Shown piece by piece: positions 27,201 to 39,382 of a DNA stretch of 64,000 nucleotides. Below the pieces are notes generated by a model. That model was given only the letters and a program-made list of their open reading frames with translations, was not told the origin of the DNA and did no database searches. The translations under genes and the position numbers were made by a program. Position 1 is the first letter of the stretch. Every line of letters begins with the position of its first letter. Origin of the DNA: Carposina sasakii (taxonomy: Eukaryota > Arthropoda > Insecta > Lepidoptera > Carposinidae); the NCBI GenBank assembly GCA_014607495.2, contig CP053169.1, forward strand, positions 9,982,001-10,046,000. The letters are read 5' to 3'.

Positions 27201-30200
27201 GCGAAAAGAGACAAAACGATTAGAAGAGGGAGAAACAATTATAGTTTTAACACTCACTATAATGAGGCGCAACATGCCTCATAAGGCCGGCGAAGTGTCG
27301 CAGCTTGACGGCGGTGGGCGCGCGGCGCGACACCAGCAGGCGGAACGCGTGTCGCGCGGCACGGCGGCGGTGCAACAACAACGCGCGACACTTCTCGCGC
27401 TCGATGCGAGTGAACGCCTCGTATACCACCGCCAACATCTGTTCAAGACAATCGTTTTACATAATACCTAGGTATATGTACAGGTAGAACAGCAGACAAC
27501 TTATTTTAAAATTAACTAACACTTTTTAAGACAAATAGCGCAAATATAAAATATATTAACTCGACAGATTACTTTTAAAAGAGTAATTAAATTTTCTATA
27601 TTTTAATAATGAGATCAAAGATGAGATCTTATTAAAAGTAATATTTTCTCGATTCATCAACGCAGAGGCAAACTATTGAAGCCAGAAACGTGACATTTGT
27701 ATCTTAGCTTCCTTTTGTAACATATAGGTCCACTAAGAAGGGATATCCCTACGGGAACAGAAATGAATTTCTAACGTTTAAAAGGGTTCCCAAACTTTTT
27801 TTCTCATAGACCCCTTTCAAAAGTTAACTGGTTCTGGTGGACCCCTACAGGCCTACACCACATACGAATTCATTGTAAACCCCCATTTTTTCACATCAAC
27901 GCAGACCCCCATCGAGACTCCTGTGGACCCTGGGACCACTTTGGGAACCACTGGTTTAAAAAGACAAAATCGTGGGCAGCCGCTAGTAGGTACTTGATTT
28001 ATAAAAAAACTTGCGTGTGTGGAAACATCGTTGAATTTACAAGGATAGATCTACCATATCCAAGGCGAGACAACGCAGGAGATTTATAGTGCAAAGTGTG
28101 TGCGCAAACACAGATGCTCTCTAGTACTCTCAAGCCTGAAAAAGCACACGACCGGAGAGAGATCACCAATCATTTTACGTGCTTTCCGAGGCACGAGCTT
28201 AAATTTTGCACATTAAAATCTGTACATGAAACAAATTCATTGGTACACAGTAATAATACGTACATGGGCTAATGAAGAACAACGCGTACCACCAAATTCA
28301 TTAAAACGTAGAGCACAGTAATAATATACATAATGAAGAGCAACGCGTACCACTTGGACTAGGCATACGAGGGCATCATCACGTCTGGGAAACTGGAAAT
28401 AAAAGTTATCACATAATTTTATTAGCTTTATAACATTGGACAGATTGCTAAACCTAATTTAGCCCAAAAATCTAACAGCATCATGATCTTCCTGCCCTGT
28501 TCCCATTTATTTGGGGTCGGCGCAATATGTTCTTTTCTTCCATTCATCCCTATTATCCGTCATCCTCATTGCTCACTCCCATATCAACAGTACACGCATA
28601 TCTTCTCTCACACAGTCACACAATCCAACACTTCTTTGGTCTACCTCTTCCTTTATATCCATCCACACTCATGCACAACGCTCTCTGTAAAATATGCCAT
28701 TCATCACGTCGCTTTACATGCCCGTACCAAGACAGACGGTTACTTCGTAACTTGTCTGTGATCGGCGCAACTTTCAAACTTCCTCTTATATACTCATTTC
28801 TTATTTTATCCATTCTTGTAACTCCACACATCCATCTCTACATTCTCATCTCGCTTACATGCAGTTGATTTTCATTCTTCTTCTTTACGGCCCAGCATTC
28901 AGATCCATACAAGACGACAGGTCGAATTACGGTCTTGTACAACTAACAAACATCTAACAGCATATATGAAATAAATATGTAGGAACTCCAGATAGATCAA
29001 CATCATCATCTTTCTGCTCTTACTCATATCCCTTTATTTATGTGATCGGCGCAATATGGTTTCTTTCAAAATTCATATTGTAAAGGCGTTTATTTCACGA
29101 TTGGCTGCCTGCCTAACGCCAACCCTCCTCAGAACAGGGTGCGTTGTTGCTATGGTATATTTCTGTGTAGTAAATATATGTAATGTACAGATAAAACATA
29201 TTCTATTATGTTCTATACTCACTTAGCAGTCGTCAATAGAACAAACATGCTCACAAATGAGTCAGAAATCGTCTGAAAATGTCCGTTGTCAATATGTTCT
29301 GAGAACAAATAGTAGCCGAGCAACGAATACGTTGCCACAAAGAACATTAATAATCCTGTAACAAATGAAACTTATGTTATTAACTATTACTAATGATTCA
29401 CTAGAATATATCAGCTGCATCTCTCACCGTGCATGTCGTAAGAGTCGACTAAGGAACTCAGGGGCGTTCTCTCAGGCGATAAGCTAGCAACATCACTGAT
29501 AATTAACATCAGCACAAGTAGCATGACCTGCGAAACACGATATGACAAACCGATTTATCGACATTTAGCCTGTTAAAATACGATAAATATAGCCGCCATG
29601 TTGAATTTTGTATAAAGACGATACGATAACATACGATACGATATCCACGATGCGTGGTCATGCTAGGGGGGCTGTCCCCGCTATACTAAACATGGCTATG
29701 GAATTTCCTTTGTGATGCAACTTTCCTGGCTTCCTCATTACGGTATTGTATACAGGGTGATTTTTGGTCGTCAACGTTGCCGAAAACTACGGAATCTCAT
29801 CATCACGATCATTTTTCTCCGTGGAAGCATACCTGGGAAGTGTCTGGTTTCAAGATATTAGGGTCCAAAGTTGAGTAAATAGACTGCGTTTTTCTGCATA
29901 AATGCACATAGACGCGCGTAGCAGGATTTTTTCACGAAAAATAATTAATATCTGTCTATAAAAAAAACTAACATAAACACTAGACACTATAAATTTCGCA
30001 CGATCAAGGAATTTAAAAAAAAAATTTCAAAAAAAAATATTTTTTTTCCCAGAATTTTTTTTGCATAAACTTACTTTATTTGATGTATAGAGTACGTACC
30101 CTTCGTTAATGGTGGCCACAAAAAAAATCCTGTATAATCTTGTATTCGACTAGCTACTAGTTTGCGCAATCTATCCTATACATATAATAAAATTGTAACG

Positions 30201-33200
30201 GATCGATGTTTGTGCACGCTAATCTCAGAAACGACTGAACCGATTTCGATACAGTTTTCAGGAATATGTTGTGACAGGTCCCACTTAACATATGGGATAC
30301 TTTTATCCCGGGAAAATGTTTTTATCCCTAATAATATCGACATTTTATTTATTCTGCCCATTAGTAGGTAACTACAAATAAGGTTGATTTTACAAATAAT
30401 TTAAATAACAATATGTGGTCACATAAATTTTACTTTAACCGCATAAATATTTCATTCAATGCATACAATAAAATAATTGATGTACTCGTACCTAACCGTC
30501 AATAATTTCGACTTAACAATGGGCAAACAAATATTCGTAATTAATCATTATGAATGCGAAAGTACCTAATTCCGTATTTTTGCTGTCATTTACGACAAGA
30601 GTTGGAATACGAAAAGTGATATATTCTTATTCTTTATTGTACACATACAATTATATACAGACAGAAATTATGAAAGAAAATGTACAAAGGCGTGCTTATC
30701 TCTGAAAGAGATTTCTTCCAGCAAACCATTCGTGTATTCCCGCTGGCCCCACTGGCCATTAATGGGGCCAACGGGAATGTAATATTGTGTACATGGCGGT
30801 TAGACTTCATTACGTCATTCAACGAACGCGCTAATAAAGGCTTCCTACTCGTATTTGTGGAAATGTTTCGATAACTTTTCGAACTTTACTGTCGCCCGTC
30901 AAATTGATATATTATCTAAGGCCTCCGGGACATCTAGGTAGGATAGCGGTACCGACATCGTGACGTCGTAAACTGTTCCTTCACACGGTACCGCTATCTT
31001 AGTCAACGATAACTTTAAGATTAAGAGGCCGTTTTTTCCAATGGTCAAATAGACCATGACGGGCAATCTTTTGTTTGTAAAATTATTAATCTTTTGTTTG
31101 TAAATATGTTCCAGATATAATTTTATTATTCTATAATTAATCTGTATTTATTTAAATAAATATCTGTAAACTTAAACCTACCTAACCTACTTACCTAACC
31201 GAACTTGTACATCTAAACTATACCCTCAAAATAGGTCAGAAGTGGCACCATGTGGTTCTATCGGCCCTTGGTGCTCTGCCTACCCCGTAAGGGATAAAGG
31301 CGTGATTATATGTATGTATGTATGTATGTACTTACCTAACATATCAATAATAGGCGGCAATGACTGCAGAATTTGTCGTATAAACCGCCGCACACCTCCG
31401 CAGTGCCGTGTGTCTACTAGGAAGATGGGGCGGAGCGCCCGGGTCACCCTGAAGTGGGACGACTGTCGGCAAAGCACCACCACCGCTTCCAGCACCATTA
31501 TTAGTAGGGTTATGCCCTGGAACGTTAATGTTATGTGATAAAAATAAAATAAAAAATAAAAACACTACTAAGTGGACTAAAGATAAACATATGAGTAGAC
31601 TGCAGAGAAAACATGTCAGTAGACTGTAGAAAGACATGTGAGTAGATTGCAGAAAACCATGTCAAGTAGATTGCAGAAAAACATGTGGGTAGACTGCAGA
31701 AAAACATGCCAAGTAGACTGCAGAAAAACATGTCGACGTGGACTGCAGAAAAACATGTGAGTAGACTGCAGAAACATCTGTCAGTAGACCACGGAAAAAT
31801 CTGTCAAATAGACTGCAGACTATGTCAGTAGACTGCAGAAAAACATATGAGAAACAATGTCGTAGGTCTAATTTGTTCAGGGAAAAAAAAGGCCTTTTGT
31901 GACGCGTAAATATAGAATCTTCCATTATCATCGATTACAACAAAAAGATCATCATAAAGTTACGGTCGTTTACCTTTAGCATAGTCCGTTTATGTTTCAA
32001 TATTGTCCCCCATCCGATCCACTTGAGTTTTAAGTGAAGTTCCACCCCAATAACGGCTAGAGCCAGCAGCTCCATGGTCCCGTGTGCCCATACTGGTAAC
32101 TGTTGAAGAAAACATGGAATAGAACTTAGTAGAGTAATTGACCCGGTAGCTCAGTTGGTGAGAGCTCTGCACGGAATGCGAGAGGTCGTGGGTTCGAGTC
32201 CCACTCGGGTTAGGAATTTTTTCATTTCTTAATAAATAAAATAAACTAATTTATAAGATACGTTGTATTTAAAAGAGGGTACAAGTGTGATCAAAGAAGT
32301 AAAGCAGCCAGAATCTGAGTAACTAAGTCAAGTCTTGCAATACACACGACGTCATTAGCTGCAGCTACATCACCAGAAGTTCCCAATCAATTCTATAATA
32401 TGTATCTGTCTTAACAGGAACCCTTACCCTGAAAGCTGGTACCGCAGGATCCTCGGTAAAAGCCAGGAGAATGAGGACCAGAGACGCCAGTAGATCCAGC
32501 CCGTGGTACCAAGGGTTGTGGACCCGAAGGTATGCTGGCAGCTCCTCAGGACTTGAAGGGTGTGAGTCGAACTTTTCATTGTTCAAACCTTCCTGAAAGA
32601 TAGAGGGTTTTACTAGGATATAGGTATAGAGAGACATTAATACATATATACTGGGTTCGTAGATAGATTTGTACATTACGTCGCATTTTGGGAACCGTCT
32701 GTATATACTTATATACAGGGTGTAAAAAGACAACAATGTTTTTTTAATACCTCGTATTATTTGTAAGGTTACGATCATTTTCTTCTATGGAACCAACGCT
32801 GGGAAACGTCAAAAAAATAATGAAAAAAAAATACTGTCATTTTATTGCAAGCAATGTATTCGTTTGATGCGTAAAGTACAAATGTACCTACAAAAGGAAC
32901 ATTATAACATTTTATAAATAAATATAAATAAATAATGTAACTTTGGACCTCAATATCTTGGAAACCCGTGGTTTCCCAGGGGTGCTTCCATAGAAAAAAA
33001 TGATCGTTATGTTACAAAGAATACGAGGTATTAAAAGAACAAAGTTGTCTTTTTACACCCTGTACATAAGTATATACAGACGGTTCCCAAAATGGAATAG
33101 CCAGAACTTCAGAATGTAGAAGGAGATTCTGCAGCCACGTTCTGCATACCAAATGTATATCAGTGATAAGTTGCTATAGCTTATCGCCTGGAGAGAACGC

Positions 33201-36200
33201 CTGAGTTCCGAGTTGATTCTTACGGCATATGCACGGAGAGGGATGCAGCTGATGTATTCTAGTGAAGTCCTGCATCAACACAAGACCAGATTTTGTCTGC
33301 CGCAAGTTCATACCTCTAAATATATGGCCGCCTCATGGTAGTTCATGTCCCAATGCTCGTCCTCCGACATGTGGAGCCCTGTGTGCAGTGAGGAGCGGCT
33401 GCCCATGTCCAGGGTCCCTGTGTCTCCGCCGCCATCGGTGCCGGTTCTGGTGTCTGGAAGGGGAGGGTCTTGAGTTTGTCTTCTTCTTTATTAAGGCCAT
33501 GAAGACATTCATTATGGGGAAAATTTGAAGAAGATGCAAAGCGAATCTTTTTTTTATTATTATACGATGTCTACTATTTAAGTATGTCGCCGAAGTGACG
33601 CCATCGTCTTTTCAAGTTCGAAGAAAATGGAACTCTTTATGGTGTAACTCTGTCCGTCTCTTCGGAACTCACAGAAACTGCTAATGGGTATTGTTCCTGA
33701 TATTCGACGTATCTAAATAAGTTTATATACATACATACCTGTAAACCTATTTCTAGACTCATACTAGACCTAGTCACAACTCAGGAATGTCCATGGATAG
33801 TCTCAAATTTTGGAAATAGGATCTCGTGCTATGCTGCCGGCAGACTTCACAGTCATGGGTGCTTGTGCCGGCAAAACTATGCTATGGGGCTAAAACATAA
33901 CCGCAATCACTTTTAATAAAATGTGGTCTTCTAAAGGTCACTGACTGATGTGCCAGTAGGTACATGTTATAATGTTATATATAAGTTATTATAACCAATA
34001 TAAGTAGGAACTATCGGATGTAGACGTAGACGCAGTGAGTATCTTATCTATCTACGTTATCAATATAACTAAAAATACGAAATTTCTTCAAAAGATAAAT
34101 ATCAGGATCCATAACAAAGGATATTAAACAGGGATTAACATTATCCTTCGCTAAAAATATGAGCGTAAACCCTGGGACAGTTACTCGAAAGAATGGCAGC
34201 AAAAACACAACACAGAGCCAGGAAATCGGTACTTTAACTTGCAAAAGCAAAGCGATAGCATGCGACAGCGAAAGTAGTTTTGAGTAGTAAACGTAAGCAG
34301 CCAGGGCACCTTTGCCCAACAGTAGGTAATAAAATAAAATAAAATGGTCAACCATAGATTTTATTGTCAACTACATCAACTATCTATATTCATTGTTACA
34401 GCGCATATGCTATAACTTTAGCAGTAAAGTACAGGTACAGTTGAAGCACCTACCTCGCATATAAATAAACTGTTTGTCGTCCATAACAAGTCGCTAGCGG
34501 CCGCCGCAAACCGCTTGTTACTGATTTGCTTCAGTTATTTGACCATACGGTGTTCCTTTATAGTTTATGCTAAACCTATTTGTATCTATCATCATATAAC
34601 TGCATTTCCCTATTGTTAAGTTGTGAGAGAAATAGCTTCCTTTCATGTTGCAACAAATATTATTTTTATGTTATGCCTCTGACCCTAAGCTTCCTTCCTG
34701 GTAGGTATAGTTAGTCATGCAGAAATAAATTCAGCTCCAGAGTCTAGGCTAGACAGAAGATTGAATTTCTATGCAGTCAGTAGCCACTTAAACCAATTAA
34801 AAAATACGACCTATAGAAACAACTCACCCAGCAAAGCAAGGCCGATAAAACTTTGAATTATAATAAACATGAATTTAGTAAACTTAAATTTTTTATATCT
34901 ACTGTGCAGTAGGTAAAGTTAATGAGACGGGACGCAAAGGACAACAAAATGTTCTAAGATCTTATGCAAATTGTTGTGAAAGAAGTTATAGAAGAGGAAC
35001 ACAATGGTAAGTTCATTCATATAAACAGCTACACCTTCAACACTTCGTCACATAATAATCTAAAGTTTTGGTATAGCTGAACCAGTTAACCTACGTAATT
35101 ATAACGAAACGTTTCAATCAATTATGCACTCCAACTGATGCGATTATGGTGCTAATTTGATTGATATTGTTTTGATGAATTCGCTTATGACCTCGTAATA
35201 GAGAAATTGCTATAAACAGGCCGGAACAGCACCCGGAACAGATTATTATAAAAATATGTTGGATATGAGCAATGGTTAAGACGTGCGCCTTCCAGACGGA
35301 CGGCGTAGGTTCGATCCCAGTCACGGGCCTGCACCACTGGATTTATTTTATAAAGGAAATTTTGGCATAAAAATGACAATTTTACATTTTATACCAAATA
35401 CCCAAGACGGCATGGCGTCAGGCAGACAACCGGCGGACGTAATTAAGACTTTAGACAGAAACTATTATTGCGCTTACGACGATGGCGTATGGGATAAGGG
35501 TAGGAAGATAACCTATTAACTAATGCGTTGTGCATAGTAAGGTATTCTATAATATTCGTTAAATTCTAGGAGACGAGTTTGGAATGTACTTTTTGTTCTA
35601 TACCTACTTCCTTACAACCTAGGGGTAAGCTCGAACCTTTTTACGCGGCGTAACGCTAGCGACTCGCTAGCAAAATCTATGAGATTTGACAGTTGGACGA
35701 TAGCGTTACGGACATAGGTAGACCACTCAGAACGGATTATCGAGAGGTTCGTGCTTACCCCTAGGACCTTATTTAGTGGGACCTGTCACAATATACGTTT
35801 CTGAGATCAGCGTGCACAAACGCACAAACAAACAGACAAACCGACAGACAAAAATTCTAAAAATCATTGTTTTGGGTATTATTTCGTTGATAAAGGTATT
35901 CTATAATATTTTTTCTTATATATCTTCCATGTACAGACAGAGACCCGTTACATTTTTATTATAAGAAGATAGATTAACAAAACGTAAATGCTAAAATACA
36001 TTTAATTATAGGGCTAACAAGAGTAGGAAGTCTGAAGTTTCAAATATCAATCTCACCTACAAACTCCGTGAACACCGTATACACATCGTTAGGCACACTC
36101 TTCATTTTACGAAACACCTTGTTTAACTTAATGTTATTCATGTTTCTAGAACGCACATTATCTTTTATAATGACAAAGAAAGATGCCTTGCACCATGAGG

Positions 36201-39200
36201 CTTACAAAGTACTAATGAGAAGAACTAGGTACGGAATGACGTAGTCCTACTTATTTTGTACGGACAGCAAAAAAGGACTAAGTACTTAAATGTTTTTACC
36301 CGAAACTTGGGGTCCTCTACATGATATAGACACCACCATTTAGAAAATGAAAGAAATATGCATCCTCATAGATAGGTATAGCCAAAATAGAAATACCTCA
36401 AACTGGTCTTCATAGATGAAACCCTCGATACATGCACAATAACGTAAAACATCCAGTGACAAGTTTCCAGTCCGTAGCCTAAGAGAACGCCCCTTAGTCA
36501 ACTCTTACGACACGCACGAAAGGAGATACAGCTCATTTATTCCAGTGAAGACCCGTATCAGCACTAGCTAACAGAACCCTCAATAATTTGAGGATAACAT
36601 AAATATTGTAGAGTAGAACTTGACCTAATAGCGACATTCCAGAAGTCTAAGAAAAATAAAATCTCTCTTGTGTGCGAAAATGTTTTTAATTCGCTTCTGT
36701 TTTCAACTCTATCCTTAAATATTCTGACGGTACATTATCATTTAATAAATATTAGTACAACGTTACAGATTTGAGCTAGGTTTGTTTGCAATGATGCACT
36801 GTTTACTTCACAAGAAAAATTACGTTAAAAAATCTATACCATGGTATTTAAATATAATGATACTGTTGCACAACATTCTTCTCTGGAATCGAGAGTATCC
36901 ATAGTCGTAAGTAAAAAAAAAAATTGTTAGTAGTTTAAGATTTTCTTTTATTGTTATTTTTATTTTTTCTAAATTTGAATTGTGTTTATTTTTAATTTTT
37001 CTAATGATGTGATGCGCTTAGAACATATTGTGTATTAATGTGCCAACATTGTAAAGAGTTACAGTCTAGTTTAATTTTATGAATGTGTAGGATTATATTA
37101 ATTACAGATTGTAACTTGTTTTGTTAGCCAAATAAAATAAATAAATAAATAAATAAAATTTAAATAATTTAAATTTAATCGTATGTCGTAAGTAAACCTG
37201 CTATTATTATACCATAACATAAATGAGGAATCATGATACTGAAACAAACATCAATAATTCATTATACCAAAACAGCTTAGAGAATCAAACCCTGGACATT
37301 AGGCTCAGCAGACATTTGTAGTGAGTGCCTCACACAAACAAACTCTTCAAGGATGACCTCTTTCTTTCGTTTACCTTTCATCTCGTATCGCCTATAACTT
37401 GCCCTTTCTTGTTTATTGGGTTCACGACAGTAATTTTACTAGAACATCACATGTCACCCTTTAATTTAATTTTTGATAACAAATCACACTTTCCCACAGT
37501 AATAAACCAGCGTGTAAAAACGGATTACGCAATCGCGACATTCATTCATTAAAACTGACCGTGAAAGGGTACGAGTATACCTACCTACGCAACGTGAAGA
37601 GCTGGATACGTCAGAGTACATACATCCAGCAAATCGCTGAACTACGCCATTTAGAAAAACATTAGTTACAAAGCTAGAGCTAATGTTATTACGTACAGTC
37701 TACAGCGTTTACGATACGGTGATTACAGACAAAGGAGAGAAAGGACGTACCTAGCTATTGTCAGAGATAAAAAGGGTGTAGCTTTATAGCTAATCATTAG
37801 TTTTATAGACTAGGAACAGCCTAGTTTAGTTTAGTTACATCATCGGTTACAACAACAAATTAAATCAATCGCTCCGGGATCATAACGTCTCTCGACTTGA
37901 TAAATTAAACTGCCTATTCAAATTATGGTGCTAGACTACAGAAAAAAACAATTAAAATCTAAATCTTGATAATTATCAGAGAGGTAATTTTATATTCTTT
38001 AGAGGTACATAGTATAATATGATGTCGATCACATACTAGATAGAGTTAAGCGTGCCTCCAGCCATATTTATTGTAGGTAAAGACGAATATGGCTTTTCTG
38101 ATCATCATTATCGAAGTACCTATACAGGGTGTAACAAAAAGGGTATGTTAAGTGAAAATCTATGAAAATAGCCCACTATAGAGAACATATCCCCAAAATG
38201 AGTTTCAACTCGAAATCACAAGCTTATTTTTCAAGATTGTATGAAAATTCCTGAGATGGTTAAGAATTCTCCATACTATTTAGAAAATAAACATGTGATT
38301 TCGAGTCGCAAACTTTTTGAGTAGGTTCTCTATAGTGGGCTATTTACATATCTTTTCGCTTAACATACCCTTTTTGTTACACCCTGTATAGCTATAGAAT
38401 AGGCTAACGGCTCCCTATAATATCAAGGTCAATGCGTCACCTTATACCTGGTGAAAAACATCGCAAGTATTATGTGGATGTAACACGAAAAATCCATACG
38501 TTTGCGCAAATAAAAGTTCAATTTGTAATCTTTTCACGAATAACTGCTCACCCACGGCCTTAGCACTGAACGTTGTGTAAATCCGTCCGTTATAATTGTA
38601 TTAGCAATGCCTAATCTCAAATTAAGTAAATAACGAGCCCATAATGAACAAGCTGTACTACTTTATTATACCTATAATGGGACGAATCATTTATTTCACA
38701 TGAAAATAGAATAGACGTCTAGCTCCTAATAGCATAACAATATCCAACATTCCAACACATATGAGGCGAATGCGTAGTGCACATGATTTAATATCTCCAC
38801 ATTTTAATTAGGCCATAAAAACGTAGTAATAAGTATAAAAATTTACAAGAAAATCTTTGCAAAATGACCTTGGAAGCGCGTGCTTTCAAAGTGGATTGCA
38901 AGAAACTGCTGCACTGCAGTCTGTATCTGAATACAATCACGGAATTCGACAATCGTCTTGCACAATATCACTGCGATACTGTCAATGCCTGACTACCACG
39001 ATCTGCTTAACCAAGTATAGGTACGCTTTTTTAAACTTCTAAGCTTAAAGTCAGTGTCTTCCCTTTACACCTTGGAGTAAAGTTATGACATTATAACTTC
39101 CAGTTTATATAAATACTAGCAGCCGCCCACGACTTCGTCCGCGTGAGGGGGCGTTGTACCCGTGCGAAGCCGGGCAGGTTGTTGTATAGAAATAAAGTAA

Positions 39201-39351
39201 ATGCTTTTTTAAATTCCTTGTAGCCTTCCTTGGTAAATGGGCTATGTTTATGTTAGTTTTTTAACAGAAAGATTATTTTTCAAATCAACCAGTCCTGTTA
39301 GCGCGTCTAAACAAACAAACAGAACAAACGCAGTCTATTTACTCAGCTTTA

Positions 39352-39382
<31 letters not shown>

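Noticed and set aside
25639..27438. High GC of TPC1 exons 8-9 as a sign of horizontal transfer
   Set aside because: The exons are in phase with AT-rich neighbours and match the TPC1 linker; Arg/Ala codon choice explains it.
28483..28868. Plus-strand frames over 90-113 codons
   Set aside because: Antisense to the RTE reverse transcriptase fragment.
32138..32214. A functional tRNA gene
   Set aside because: A and B boxes are canonical but the acceptor stem pairs poorly, and the same head with the same tail occurs at several places, so it is a SINE.
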